A DNA stretch of 42,159 nucleotides from Acidimicrobiales bacterium (GCA_030681555.1 JAUXRW010000160.1:1-42159), one strand, 5' to 3'; counted from the first letter of the stretch, positions 16,247 through 25,225 are shown. Notes: generated by a model not told the origin, from the letters alone. Numbers and translations are program-made.

Positions 16247-17247
16247 GGGCCGAACAGCTCCTCGACGAGCTGCGTCCGCCAGACCTGCTCGAGCTCCGCA
16301 ACGACCTTCGCGCCGGCCGCGCGCTCGACGCCGTCGAAGGTCGGCACTGCGACCAGATCGATCTCGTCGTCGAACAGCAGGTGGGGCGCTGCGATCTGGA
16401 GGTGGCTCGGGCGGGGGCCCCGGGTGAGCGTCGGCACGCCGTGGGCGAGCGGGGTGCGGAGGCTGAGCCGGCCGTCGTGCGGCGGCTCCTCGAAGGGCGC
16501 GAGGGCGAGCTCCCACCGGCTGACGACGGCGGGCAGCTCCGCGGCGGGCAGCTGGCCATGGGCAACGACCTCGTAGCGGGACAGCAGCGACTCGGGCCAG
16601 GTGGTCAGGTCCCAATCGCGACCCACGATCTCGAGGCGGTCGAAGCGAGGGTCGAGGGCGCCCAGCGTGGCCAGCAGCCAGTCGACCCCCTTGTCGGGCC
16701 GGAGCTGCCCCACGAGCCCGAGCGTGCCGCGGCACGCCTCCTCGTGGCCGACCGCCAGCGCGGCGGGCGCCGAGCCGTTGGCGGGAGGCACGACGACCAC
16801 CTCGCTGCGGCCGGCCCAACCGCGGTAGCGCCGCCGCAGCGCTGCCGCCTCCCGCTCGGACGACACCACCACCCGCGTGGCGATGAGGCCGACGACGACC
16901 GCCACGGCGAGGCGCTGCCGGCGGCGCAGCCGCTCGAACTCGTGGAGGTGGACGCGGAGCCAGCCTCGCCGGCCGAGCAGCGCCCGGAGCAGGAGCAGGC
17001 GCGGCACGACGCGCAGGCGCTCCACCTGGCTGAGGGTGGGGTAGGCGACGACCGCCCCGTGGGCGCCGTGAGCGGTCCGGCGCAGGCGGCGGGCGAATCC
17101 GAGGAAGGAGCCCGCCGTGGGATCGAGGGCGCGTACCTCGCCGGGCGCCATCGCAGCGAGCACCGCCTCGCTGCTCCCGACCCCGCAGCGCTCGTCGCCC
17201 AGGTCGCCGAGCACGAGGAGCGTGGGGCCGGGCCCCGGCGCGCTCAC
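16243..17247 (-). CDS. GT4-like glycosyltransferase (divergent)
   Basis: The 334-residue product looks like a divergent GT-B transferase. The N-terminus TLLVLGDLGDERCGVGSSE fits an acceptor-side Rossmann strand and loop. LGLVGQLRPDKGVDWLLA is the donor-domain strand and K-G motif, and ALAPFEEPPHDGRLSLRTPLAHGVPTL stands where the E-x7-E region should be but without a clear E-x7-E. It may therefore use a changed donor site. GTG 17247 and the downstream stop share GTGA overlaps with both neighbours. The family is assigned on fold-like motifs and context, with less certainty than its neighbours. Confidence 0.7.
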   Translation of the reverse strand: MSAPGPGPTLLVLGDLGDERCGVGSSEAVLAAMAPGEVRALDPTAGSFLGFARRLRRTAHGAHGAVVAYPTLSQVERLRVVPRLLLLRALLGRRGWLRVHLHEFERLRRRQRLAVAVVVGLIATRVVVSSEREAAALRRRYRGWAGRSEVVVVPPANGSAPAALAVGHEEACRGTLGLVGQLRPDKGVDWLLATLGALDPRFDRLEIVGRDWDLTTWPESLLSRYEVVAHGQLPAAELPAVVSRWELALAPFEEPPHDGRLSLRTPLAHGVPTLTRGPRPSHLQIAAPHLLFDDEIDLVAVPTFDGVERAAGAKVVAELEQVWRTQLVEELFGP

Positions 17248-18800
17248 CGGCCGGGCACCCGTACCGGCTCCTGCGCCGGGTCGCGGTCCCGGCTCGCCTC
17301 TACCGCGCCGAGCGCGGTCCCGGCCAGCGCGAAGAGGATCCACGACACCTCCAGCAACCCGAAGGCCTGTTGGTACCAGAGCGCGACGAGCATGCCGACC
17401 ATGGCGTTGCGGGTGCCGAAGGCCAGTGTCTGCGAGAGGCGGTCTGCGCCCGCCGACGATCGCCGCAGCGACGAGATGAGGAGGAAGTACTGCCCCACCA
17501 GCAGCGCCGACCCCAACACGCCCAGCTGCACGGCGGTGTCGAGGATCTGGTTCTCCACCGGCACCGCGCCCTCCGCGGCGCGACCGCCTGCGGTGGAGCC
17601 CATGCCGAGCCCGAGGCCGAAGGGGTGATCGATCACCGTCTCCACGGCGAGATCGACGCGGTCGTCGTGCACGCTGTCCGAGATCTCGTCACCCTCGGTG
17701 AACCGGTCGCCCAAACCCGCGCCGAGCACGAGCGGGAGGGCGACGACGATCGCGGCGCCGGCGATGATCGCATAGCGCGCCCGGTCGGTCGTCCGACGCC
17801 CCGGAGCGGGCCGCAGCGCGATGATCACGAGGACGCAGGCGCCCACGATGGAGCTGCGCGTCTGCGTGAAGAGGAGGCCGAGCCCGCACCCGACCGCGCC
17901 GACCACCACGGCCACGGTGACCTGCTGGCGGATGATCCGCTCCACCACGATGCCGAGGCCGATGAGCAGGACGAACGAGAAGGTGAGGTGGCTCACCATC
18001 GGCCCGCCGGCCCGGATGATCTCCCGCCCGGCCACCGTGCCGTACACGCGGATGTCGACCAGGCTGAGGCCCTGGCTCCGGAAGTCGACGCCGAGCACCT
18101 CGAACCGGTAGCGGTTCACACCGACCGTGTTCACAAGCAGGCTGTTCCACCACCCGGAGGCCACGAACTCGACCACGCCGACCACGCCCATCGCCGCCGC
18201 CAGCGCAGTGGCGCCGCGCACCACGCGACGCAGCTCGTCGCCTTGCAGGTGGAGGCGTCGGCAGGCGAGGAACAGCACGGACGGCAGCACCACGATGCGC
18301 CAGGAGACGAACCGGGCATCAACGCTGAGCGGAGGCCCGGCTCCGGAGAGGAGCAGCTCGGGCACGAGGACGTAGATCGTGCCGAGGATGACGAAGGCCA
18401 CGGCGAGGCGGTCGAGCGCATCGAGGGCTCCGCTCCGTCCCGACGACCGGCGCCAGGCCGCCAGCACGAGGGCCAGCACCACGAGCTCCTTCCAGAGCGC
18501 GGCCATGCGGGTGAGGCCTCCGGCCAGCCCGAGCTCGTAGAGCCCCGAGGTGAACATCAGCTGGAAGGGCAGCAGGACGCACAGCACGGCCAGCGACGGA
18601 GCCGGGCGAGCCGCGATGGCGACGAGCGCGCCGGTGGCCAGCACCGCAGCGATGAGCTGCTCGAAGTTGAAGAGCCCGAGCCCCACCAGCACGCGGGCGG
18701 CGATCGCCGGCAGCGTCGCCAGCCCCCAGGGGACCCACCACCCGCGGGCCCTGCGTCGCCGGCCGGCGTACGTGGGTCGGGTGGGGACGTCGGTGCTCAC
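17244..18800 (-). CDS. O-antigen ligase/polymerase-like membrane protein (Wzy/WaaL superfamily)
   Basis: The 518-residue protein is mostly hydrophobic with roughly a dozen membrane helices, starting LATLPAIAARVLVGLGLF. The Wzy_C-like core is LLFTQTRSSIVGACVLVIIAL, a large periplasmic-type loop with GDEISDSVHDDRVDLAVETV, and HPFGLGLGMGSTAGG with VENQILDTAVQLGVLGSALL. These enzymes polymerise repeat units or ligate glycan to a lipid or protein outside the membrane. Both roles share one fold, so I do not choose between them. It lies between the FkbM methyltransferase and a GT4 gene with GTGA overlaps on both sides. Confidence 0.85.
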   Translation of the reverse strand: MSTDVPTRPTYAGRRRRARGWWVPWGLATLPAIAARVLVGLGLFNFEQLIAAVLATGALVAIAARPAPSLAVLCVLLPFQLMFTSGLYELGLAGGLTRMAALWKELVVLALVLAAWRRSSGRSGALDALDRLAVAFVILGTIYVLVPELLLSGAGPPLSVDARFVSWRIVVLPSVLFLACRRLHLQGDELRRVVRGATALAAAMGVVGVVEFVASGWWNSLLVNTVGVNRYRFEVLGVDFRSQGLSLVDIRVYGTVAGREIIRAGGPMVSHLTFSFVLLIGLGIVVERIIRQQVTVAVVVGAVGCGLGLLFTQTRSSIVGACVLVIIALRPAPGRRTTDRARYAIIAGAAIVVALPLVLGAGLGDRFTEGDEISDSVHDDRVDLAVETVIDHPFGLGLGMGSTAGGRAAEGAVPVENQILDTAVQLGVLGSALLVGQYFLLISSLRRSSAGADRLSQTLAFGTRNAMVGMLVALWYQQAFGLLEVSWILFALAGTALGAVEASRDRDPAQEPVRVPGR

Positions 18801-19663
18801 TCGCGCACCTCGAGGTCGCGCGCCCCCGCAGGGACGAAGAAGCCGTTCCGCACACGCTGGTCGGCGCCGCTCCGGGGCACCGCCCCGCCGTCGACGTTGA
18901 CATAGCCCGATGCGGCCAGCAGCGACACGACGTCTGCAGCGCTCGTTCCGCACGACTGCAGGGTCAGCTCGTTGAGCTCGACCACGACGGCCTGGAACGC
19001 AGCGGCCCCGAGCGCCTCCACCATCCCCTCCAGCACGCGCCGCTCGTAGCCCTCCACATCGATCTTGGCGACCCACCGGGGCTCCTGCGGGAGGTCGAGC
19101 CCGGCGGAGGCCCGCCACCCGTCGAAGGTCACGACATCGACGGTGACGGTGTGCCCGTCGTCCCACGTCCGGGGGCCGAACGAGGAGTGTCCGAGGTCCG
19201 CCTCCCGCACCTGGAGCGCGAGGCGCGAGGGCGAGTCGCCGAGGCCGAGGTTGTGGCACCGGACGCCACCGAGGCCGTTGCGGGCGACGGTGGCCGAGAG
19301 CCGCTCGTGGAGGACCGGGTTCGGCTCGAAGGCGTGCACCTCTGGGCACCCCGCGTGGTGCGCCCGGAGAGTGAAGAACCCGTAGTTGGCGCCGATGTCG
19401 AAGAAGGCCGAGGCAGTGGCCGACCAGTCGTCCAACCGCTGGGTGGTGGGGTGCTCGTAGCGCCCGCCCTGCCACCAGGACTGCAGCTCCACGGGCTGGC
19501 GCAGGTCGAGCTCCGTGCGCACCCCGGGCAGCAGCTCGACGTCGGCCCGTTCGGGCAGCGAGCGACGGACCGCCTCGTGCAGGCGCGCCCCTGTGCGCGG
19601 CACGGCGTAGCCGTTGTGCCGGCGGACCAGCTCGACGGCCCGCAGGAGCGGTCGGGAGAGCAC
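18797..19663 (-). CDS. FkbM-family methyltransferase
   Basis: The 288-residue protein has the FkbM core: ASAFFDIGANYGFFTLRA near residue 90 (SAM motif I), VHAFEPNPVLHERL, NLGLGDSPSRLALQV, then VTFDGW and WVAKIDVEGYERRVLEGM, with VVELNE afterwards. FkbM proteins O-methylate sugars or polyketides. The frame is open far upstream, but homology begins near VLSRPLLRAVELVRRHNGYAVP. GTG 19663 follows TACGCT by 6 nt, so I start there. It heads the operon FkbM, Wzy-like, GT4-like, GT4-GT2 fusion, with GTGA overlaps throughout. Confidence 0.86.
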   Translation of the reverse strand: MLSRPLLRAVELVRRHNGYAVPRTGARLHEAVRRSLPERADVELLPGVRTELDLRQPVELQSWWQGGRYEHPTTQRLDDWSATASAFFDIGANYGFFTLRAHHAGCPEVHAFEPNPVLHERLSATVARNGLGGVRCHNLGLGDSPSRLALQVREADLGHSSFGPRTWDDGHTVTVDVVTFDGWRASAGLDLPQEPRWVAKIDVEGYERRVLEGMVEALGAAAFQAVVVELNELTLQSCGTSAADVVSLLAASGYVNVDGGAVPRSGADQRVRNGFFVPAGARDLEVRE

Positions 19664-19669
19664 GCACCG

Positions 19670-19675
19670 AGCGTA
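19670..19675 (-). promoter_or_regulatory. -10 hexamer TACGCT, leaderless start
   Basis: Minus-strand TANNNT 6 nt before GTG 19663 of the FkbM gene. It identifies the true start in a frame that stays open far upstream. Confidence 0.55.
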
Positions 19676-19708
19676 GGGGGCCCGGGACCATCGGCCATGA
19701 TGGCCGCC

Positions 19709-20788
19709 ATGGGGGCGCTGACCATCGGGTTCGACGTCACCTCGGCCCTGACGGGTGCCACCGGCATCGCCCGCTACGTGCGCCACCTCGCCGCCGCCCT
19801 GGAGGAGCTGGACGACCCACCGACGGTGCGACGGTTCGCCGCCGGCCGGGCCCAGGTCGCGCCGTCGGAGGGCGAGGCCGCCGCGATCGTGCGCTCGCGC
19901 TTGCCGCTGCGCGTGGTCTCGGCATCGTGGGCGCACGGCGGACCGCCCTCCGTCGAGCGACTGGTCGGCCCGGTGCAGACCGTCCATGCGGCGGGCCCGG
20001 CCCTCCCGTCGGCGTCGGCACCGCTCGTTGCGGTGGTGCACGACCTCGCGCCCCTCGACCACCCCGGGCTCCACCCGCGGCGGAACGCCGACCTGCTCCG
20101 CCGCTACGTGGCCGGCCTCGATCGGGCAGCCGCCGTGGTGGTGGTGTCGCAGACGACCGCCGACCGGCTCGCTGCCCTCGCGCCGCGCGCCTCCATCCAC
20201 ATCACGCCGAACGGCCGCACGCTGCTCCCGCCTCCGGCCGCCCCACCGCTGGCCGGCCGTCGCTACGTGCTCGCCGTCGGGTCGCCCGTGCCGCGCAAGG
20301 GCTACGACCAGCTGCTCCGGGCCGTCGCCCGGCTCCACGGCGACGATCTGCTGCTGGCCCTCGTCGGCCCTCGGGGATCGGGCGACCCGGCCCTCGCCCG
20401 CCTGGCCGCAGAGCTCGGCCTCGGCGGGCGGTTCCACCGAGTGGAGTCCGCCTCCGACGCCGAGCTGGCGGGCTGGTACGCGCAGGCGTCCGTGCTGGCG
20501 GCACCGAGCGTCGACGAGGGGTTCAGCCTGCCGGTGGTCGAGGCCCAGGGAGCGGGCGTGCCGGTGGTGGTGACCGACATCGCCGTGCACCGCGAGGTCG
20601 CCGGCGGAGCGGCCGCCTTCGTACCCGTCGGCGACGCCGACGCCCTGGCCGAGGCGATCGCCGACGTGCTCTCCGGCGGCCCGGGCGTGGAGCGGCGCCG
20701 CGCCGACGGGCGCGCCAACGCCGACCGCTACTCGTGGGCTGCGTGCGCCGAGGCGACGCTGGCCGTCCACCGAGCCGTGCTCGCCTGA
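19709..20788 (+). CDS. GT4-family glycosyltransferase
   Basis: The 359-residue GT-B transferase has IGFDVTSALTGATGIARYVR, the TGIxRY acceptor loop typical of mannosyltransferase-like GT4 enzymes. It also has VVHDLAPLDHP, VSQTTADRL, HITPNGRTLLP at the linker, VLAVGSPVPRKGYDQLL at the donor strand, and EGFSLPVVEAQGAGVPVVVT with Glu270 and Glu278. Starts at 19697, 19700 and 19709 are possible. I chose 19709 because homology begins there and a CATGAT hexamer lies 7 nt before it, a near-match to TANNNT. It heads a plus-strand run of four GT4 genes. Confidence 0.87.
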   Translation: MGALTIGFDVTSALTGATGIARYVRHLAAALEELDDPPTVRRFAAGRAQVAPSEGEAAAIVRSRLPLRVVSASWAHGGPPSVERLVGPVQTVHAAGPALPSASAPLVAVVHDLAPLDHPGLHPRRNADLLRRYVAGLDRAAAVVVVSQTTADRLAALAPRASIHITPNGRTLLPPPAAPPLAGRRYVLAVGSPVPRKGYDQLLRAVARLHGDDLLLALVGPRGSGDPALARLAAELGLGGRFHRVESASDAELAGWYAQASVLAAPSVDEGFSLPVVEAQGAGVPVVVTDIAVHREVAGGAAAFVPVGDADALAEAIADVLSGGPGVERRRADGRANADRYSWAACAEATLAVHRAVLA

Positions 20789-20806
20789 GGCCGACCGCCA
20801 CCTGCC

Positions 20807-20812
20807 TACGAT
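20807..20812 (+). promoter_or_regulatory. -10 hexamer TACGAT, leaderless start
   Basis: TANNNT 9 nt before ATG 20822, inside the 33-bp gap after the previous gene. It may give the downstream GT4 trio its own promoter. Confidence 0.45.
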
Positions 20813-20821
20813 GCTGACCCC

Positions 20822-21973
20822 ATGACCGCCCCCGACCAGCCGCGGCGGGCGGTGCTGTTCGACGCCTACCCCCACACCTACGGCGGCGCCCAGCGCATCG
20901 ACCACCTCCTGGCGCGCGAGCTCCCGGCCCGCGGGTGGTCGTTGCACACGATCACCCCCGGGCCCGGCGTGTTCCCGGACCGGCTGGCGGCGGACGACCT
21001 CCTCGCGACCGTCGTGCCGGTCCCGGCGTCGCTCGGGGGCTACGGGCGCTCCACCACGGGCGGTGCGCTCGGGCGGGCCGCGCTCGCCCTCCCCGGGTAC
21101 TGGTTGCGCCTGTGGCGGGCGTTCCGGCGCCTGCGCCCGGACGTCGTGGCGGTCGTCGACCACCGCGGGATGGTGCTGGCCGGCGTCCCGGCCCGGCTCT
21201 CCGGCGCGCGCGTCGTCTGGCACATCCACGCGCTCGACCGCACCCGCCCGCTGAACCGTTGGGGTGGCCGGCTCAGCCACGTCACGCTCGTGCCGACGCG
21301 GTCGGTCGTGCCGAAGCTGCCCGGCCTCGACCGCGCGCGCGAGCTGCGCGCGGTGGGCAACGTCGTCCCGGCCGAGCTGCGCCGGCCCGAGGTCGTCCCC
21401 CTGGCGGGCCGGCCGGTGATCGTGACCATGGCCCGACTGCACCCGGACAAGGGCCTGGACGTGCTCATCGACGCCTTGGCGGAGGTGCGACGCTCGGTGC
21501 CGGACGCGGTCGTGCGGGTGCTGGGCGCGGCCCAGGCGGGTGCCGAGGACATCGTGCCCGACCTCCTGGCGCGGGCAGAGCAGCGCGGGGTGGGCTCGGC
21601 CTTCGAGCTCCTCGGCTTCGTGGACCGACCCGACGAGGTGCTGGCCACCGCCCGTTGCTACGTGCAGCCGGCGCGCGAGCGAACCGAGATCCTCCCGCTC
21701 GCCATCCTCGAGGCCATGGCCGTGGGCGTGCCGGTGGTCGCCACCGACGTCGGCGGGGTCGGCGACATCGTCCAGGACGGCCGGACGGGCACGCTGGTGC
21801 CTCCTGAGGACCCCCGCCGCCTGGCCGAGGCGCTGGTGGCGATGCTGCGGGACGAGGAGCGGGCAGAGCGCTGCCGGCACGCCGCGTTCACCCTCGTGTC
21901 TGCAGAGCGGTTCCACATCGAGGGGTTGGTCACCCGCGTGCTCGCGGCCTACGAGGGGCGACCGGATGCCTGA
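20822..21973 (+). CDS. GT4-family glycosyltransferase
   Basis: The 383-residue protein starts AVLFDAYPHTYGGAQRIDHLL, with the GGAQR acceptor loop. It also contains VVWHIHALDRTRPLNRW, the donor strand VTMARLHPDKGLDVLIDAL, and TEILPLAILEAMAVGVPVVATDVGG with Glu289 and Glu297 as E-x7-E, followed by DGRTGTLVPPED. It looks complete and catalytically intact. Its last 8 nt overlap the start of the next GT4 gene. The YGGAQR loop resembles enzymes extending lipid-linked saccharides; the specific sugar is unknown. Confidence 0.89.
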   Translation: MTAPDQPRRAVLFDAYPHTYGGAQRIDHLLARELPARGWSLHTITPGPGVFPDRLAADDLLATVVPVPASLGGYGRSTTGGALGRAALALPGYWLRLWRAFRRLRPDVVAVVDHRGMVLAGVPARLSGARVVWHIHALDRTRPLNRWGGRLSHVTLVPTRSVVPKLPGLDRARELRAVGNVVPAELRRPEVVPLAGRPVIVTMARLHPDKGLDVLIDALAEVRRSVPDAVVRVLGAAQAGAEDIVPDLLARAEQRGVGSAFELLGFVDRPDEVLATARCYVQPARERTEILPLAILEAMAVGVPVVATDVGGVGDIVQDGRTGTLVPPEDPRRLAEALVAMLRDEERAERCRHAAFTLVSAERFHIEGLVTRVLAAYEGRPDA

Positions 21974-23144
21974 GCCCGAGGCAGGCGCCCCGTCGAACGG
22001 CGCGCGGCACGTCGCACTGGTGGGCCACCGACTGGCCGCCCCGGCCGCGACGGGGATCGGGCGCTACTACGCCGAGATCGCGAGCGGGTTGGCCCGCACT
22101 GCGGATCCGGCCACCCACCGGTACACGGTCGCCAGCACGCGCGAGCCGGGCTCGCCCTCCTGGGTCGCTCCGCCGCTGGGCCTCGGCAGCCTCGGCGGCC
22201 CGCGCAGGGCCCTGGCGATGGCATGGGCCCTGACGGGTCGTCCGGCGGTCGACCGTCGGCTCGGCCACCCCGCCCTGGTCCACCTGCTCCACCCGTGGGC
22301 GCCCGTGCCGACCCGAGCCCCGCTCGTCGCGACCGTCCACGACCTCATGCCGCTGCTGCACCCCGAGTGGTATGGGCGGGTGGAGCGGTGGTCGTACCGT
22401 CGGGGGATCCACCACGTGCGCGCCGACGCGGCCGCTGTCGTGGCCGTCTCGCAGTGGAGCGCAGACCAGCTCGTGGCCGAGGCCGGCATCGAGCGCGACC
22501 GGATCCACGTGGTGTGGGAGGGCGCGGGTGACGAGTTCCGCCACAGGCCGACGACAGCGGAGCAGGCGGCGGTGTGCCGAGCCCACGGCGTGGAGCCGGG
22601 GCGCTTCCTCGTGGCCATCGGCGCGGTGTCCACCCGCAAGAACCTCGCCGTCGTGCTGCGGGCGCTGGCGCAGGTCGATCCCGCGCTCCTCGGTTCACCG
22701 GCACTCGTCGTGGCGGGTCCCGCGGGCCAGGGTGCGGCGGAGGTGGAGGCGGCGGTCGACCGGCTCGGCCTCACCGGCCGGGTGCGCTTCGCGGGCTACG
22801 TGCCGGGTGGCGAGCTGCCGGTGCTCCTGGGCGCGAGCATGGCGCTGGTGCACCCAAGCCGGGACGAGGGGTTCGGCATCACGCCGATCGAAGCCATGGC
22901 CGCCGGCGTGCCGGCGTTGGCCAGCGATGCCGGCGCCATCCCCGAGGTGGCGGGGGAGGCGGCGCTCCTCGTCGGGCTCGACGACGTCGACGGCTGGGCC
23001 GCGGCCATCACGGCGGTCGCCACCGATGAGGGGCACCGGGCCGACCTCGTCCGGCGGGGCACCGACCACCAGGCGCGGTTCACCTGGGATCGGGCTGCGG
23101 AGGCCACCCGCGCCGTGCACGACGCCGTGCTGGACGTCCGATGA
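21966..23144 (+). CDS. GT4-family glycosyltransferase
   Basis: The 392-residue GT-B protein has ALVGHRLAAPAATGIGRYYAEI, with a TGIGRY acceptor loop as in the 19709 protein. ATVHDLMPLLHPEWYG, VSQWSADQLV, FLVAIGAVSTRKNLAVVLRAL at the donor strand and EGFGITPIEAMAAGVPALASDAGAIPEV (Glu301 and Glu309) follow. It resembles the 19709 protein throughout and is likely a paralogue. ATG 21966 lies within the previous gene (8-nt overlap) and its stop overlaps the next start (ATGA), so expression is coupled. Confidence 0.89.
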   Translation: MPEPEAGAPSNGARHVALVGHRLAAPAATGIGRYYAEIASGLARTADPATHRYTVASTREPGSPSWVAPPLGLGSLGGPRRALAMAWALTGRPAVDRRLGHPALVHLLHPWAPVPTRAPLVATVHDLMPLLHPEWYGRVERWSYRRGIHHVRADAAAVVAVSQWSADQLVAEAGIERDRIHVVWEGAGDEFRHRPTTAEQAAVCRAHGVEPGRFLVAIGAVSTRKNLAVVLRALAQVDPALLGSPALVVAGPAGQGAAEVEAAVDRLGLTGRVRFAGYVPGGELPVLLGASMALVHPSRDEGFGITPIEAMAAGVPALASDAGAIPEVAGEAALLVGLDDVDGWAAAITAVATDEGHRADLVRRGTDHQARFTWDRAAEATRAVHDAVLDVR

Positions 23145-24271
23145 GCCCGAAGCCGAGGGTCCTGCACGTGATGGAGGCTCTGGAAGGCGGGACGGCGCGC
23201 CACCTCGTCGACATCGCGACGCACGCAGACGAGGCGCAGCACCACGTCGTCGTCCCGGCCGCCCGCGTCGGGGGGCTCACCGACGAGACCGCGGTGCCGT
23301 GCCTGCGGGCAGCCGGGGCCCAGGTGCACCTGCTCCGCATGCACCGGGCTCCGTGGTCCCCGGTCAACGTGCTGGCGCTGCGGCGGGTGCGGCGGCTGCT
23401 CCAGACGGTGCGGCCCGACATCGTCCACGGCCACAGCTCCATCGGTGGGCTGCTGGCGCGGGTGGCCACCATCGGCACGGACCTTCCCGTCGTGTACACG
23501 GCCAACGGGATCACGGGCGTGCGCGCTGGCGTCGCGGTGGAGCGCGTGCTCGGCCGGCGGACCACCCGGTTCGTGGCCACCTCGGCCAGCGAGGCCGAGC
23601 TGGCGGTGCAGCTCGGGCTGGCCAGCCCGACCCAGGTGGCCGTCATCCCCAACGGGATCGAGCTGGAGATCCCGGCCGCGCCGATCGACCTTCGCGCCGT
23701 GCTGGACGTCCCGCCCGAGGCCCCGCTGGTGGGGACGATCGCCCGGCTCGTCCCCCAGAAGGCCCCGGAGGACTTCGTTGCGGCCTGTGCCGTGGTCGCC
23801 GGGCTGGTGCCGTCGGTGCGGTTCGTGATGGTGGGCGGCGGGGAGCAGGAGGCGCTCTACGAGTCCGCCGTCGACGCCGCTGGGTTGCGGGGCCAGCTGC
23901 ACCGGATCCCCAGCCTGGCCGGGGCGGCGGGGGTGCTCGGGCAGCTCGACGTGTTCGCGCTGAGCTCGCGGTTCGAGGGCGGGCCCTACGCGCCGCTCGA
24001 GGCGATGCGCGCCGGCACGCCCGTCGTCCTGACCGACGTCGTGGGCAGTCGGGACGCCGTGGAGCACGGCGTGTCCGGGCGACTCGTGCCCCCGGGCGAT
24101 CCCCTGGCCCTCGGGCAGGCCGTGGCCGACCTCCTGCTCAACCCCGTCGAGCGGCGGCGGCTCGGTGAAGGGGGTCGCGCACGGGTCGCCTCCCAGTTCG
24201 ACGTGCGCTCGATGGGCGCGTCGTTGACCGAGCTGTACGGCGCGCTGGCCGAGGGCCGGCCCGGCCGCTGA
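23141..24271 (+). CDS. GT4-family glycosyltransferase
   Basis: The 376-residue protein starts RVLHVMEALEGGTARHLVDI, the EGGTARH acceptor loop being typical of GT4 enzymes of capsule and O-antigen synthesis. It continues with DIVHGHSSIGGLLARV, VAVIPNGIELEIP at the linker, GTIARLVPQKAPEDFVAA at the donor strand and EGGPYAPLEAMRAGTPVVLTDVVGSRDAVEHG with Glu279 and Glu287. The gene closes the plus-strand GT4 quartet. It is convergent with the nucleotidyltransferase gene, with a 180-bp gap that contains an inverted-repeat element. Confidence 0.89.
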   Translation: MSPKPRVLHVMEALEGGTARHLVDIATHADEAQHHVVVPAARVGGLTDETAVPCLRAAGAQVHLLRMHRAPWSPVNVLALRRVRRLLQTVRPDIVHGHSSIGGLLARVATIGTDLPVVYTANGITGVRAGVAVERVLGRRTTRFVATSASEAELAVQLGLASPTQVAVIPNGIELEIPAAPIDLRAVLDVPPEAPLVGTIARLVPQKAPEDFVAACAVVAGLVPSVRFVMVGGGEQEALYESAVDAAGLRGQLHRIPSLAGAAGVLGQLDVFALSSRFEGGPYAPLEAMRAGTPVVLTDVVGSRDAVEHGVSGRLVPPGDPLALGQAVADLLLNPVERRRLGEGGRARVASQFDVRSMGASLTELYGALAEGRPGR

Positions 24272-24277
24272 CGCCTC

Positions 24278-24436
24278 GTGTCCCGGCAGGCTGACTCGCT
24301 GCGAAATCCATCGGCCAGATCCGTCCCTGGCTGCGTCCTCGGCCTCGCATTCGCTGGGGGAGTCCGTCGGTCTGCGTCCTTGGCAGAACCGAATCTGACT
24401 CGCCCATTTCGTCAACGGACCAACCTGCCGGGACAC
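24278..24436. repeat. 159-bp element with 13-bp perfect terminal inverted repeats
   Basis: GTGTCCCGGCAGG at 24278-24290 is the exact reverse complement of 24424-24436. The interior is non-coding and imperfectly palindromic (matching CGAAAT-type and CCAGAT/TCAGAT blocks inward from the ends). It also holds two CTGCGTCCTYGG copies near 24333 and 24382. It fills the gap between two convergent genes. Size and ends resemble a MITE, but I see no clear target-site duplication; a large bidirectional terminator-like hairpin is the alternative. Confidence 0.6.
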
Positions 24437-24451
24437 TGGGCGCTCGACCGC

Positions 24452-25168
24452 CTAGGCGTGGTCGCCCGGAGGGGCCAGCCACGGGCCCGGGCCGGACTCG
24501 CAGAGGGCTCCGAGCTCGACGGCGTCCTTGTACGTGTCCATGGAGCGCCAGAACCCGAGGTGGCGGAACGCGAACAGCTCGTCGCGGTCCCCGAGCGCCG
24601 GGAGGACGTGGCGCTCGAGATCCTCGCCCGGGTCGGGCCACAGGTCGAAGGCCCGCCGGTCGAACACGAAGAAGCCGGCGTTGATCAGGTGGTCGGTCAG
24701 GCGCGGCTTCTCCTTGAACCGGTGGACGCGCCCGCTCTCGTCGACGTCAAGCGTGCCGTACTGCGACGGCAGCGGTACGGTCGTCAACGTCGCCACGCCG
24801 CGGTGCCCGCGGTGGAAGTCCCGCAGGGCGGCGAGGTCCACGTTGCCGAGACCGTCGGCGTAGGTGACGAAGAAGTCCTCGGCCAACCGGTCGGCGAGCC
24901 GCCGCACGCGGCCCCCGGTGTTCGTGGTCTCGCCGGTGTCGACCACCTCGACGTCCCACGCCGCCGGCAGCTCGCGGGCGAAGGCCTCCACGAGCGGGAG
25001 CTTGTAGCCCGCGGCTAGCACGAACGACGTGAACCCCTGGGCGGCGTAGATCTCCATGAGGTGGGCCAGCACCGGCCGATCGCCCACCTCGAGGAGGGGC
25101 TTCGGCACCTCCAGGGTGTGCGGGTAGGCCCGCGTGCCCATCCCTCCGCAGAGGATCACGGTCTGCAT
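24452..25168 (-). CDS. Sugar-1-phosphate nucleotidyltransferase (RfbF-like)
   Basis: The 238-residue enzyme would make an NDP-sugar from a sugar-1-phosphate and NTP. The signature LCGGMGTRAYPHTLEVPKPL (about 7-26) contains the GGxGTR nucleotide loop and the catalytic Lys of the VPKP motif. YADGLGNVD holds the metal-binding Asp105, and RFKEKP, INAGFFVF and FWRSMDTYKD follow the order seen in glucose-1-phosphate cytidylyltransferases and related enzymes. The nucleotide and sugar are not resolved. ATG 25168 follows TACGCT by 9 nt. It is divergent from the priming transferase, separated by a palindrome. Confidence 0.86.
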   Translation of the reverse strand: MQTVILCGGMGTRAYPHTLEVPKPLLEVGDRPVLAHLMEIYAAQGFTSFVLAAGYKLPLVEAFARELPAAWDVEVVDTGETTNTGGRVRRLADRLAEDFFVTYADGLGNVDLAALRDFHRGHRGVATLTTVPLPSQYGTLDVDESGRVHRFKEKPRLTDHLINAGFFVFDRRAFDLWPDPGEDLERHVLPALGDRDELFAFRHLGFWRSMDTYKDAVELGALCESGPGPWLAPPGDHA

Positions 25169-25177
25169 CGCGGCGAG

Positions 25178-25183
25178 AGCGTA
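25178..25183 (-). promoter_or_regulatory. -10 hexamer TACGCT, leaderless start
   Basis: Minus-strand TANNNT 9 nt before ATG 25168. It rejects the longer open frame running to 25279. Confidence 0.55.
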
Positions 25184-25225
25184 CTCACCGCCGGCTCCGG
25201 GTCCGCCCGCTCTGGTTCTCCTCGG

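Noticed and set aside
18797-21916. Apparent 1039-residue minus-strand protein joined to the FkbM domain
   Set aside because: The upstream part lies antisense to GT4 genes with good motifs and has low-complexity composition. The leaderless signal at 19670-19675 places the start at 19663.
24278-24436. CRISPR array or tRNA in the GT4/nucleotidyltransferase gap
   Set aside because: Only two end repeats, inverted rather than direct, and no cloverleaf or spacer periodicity.
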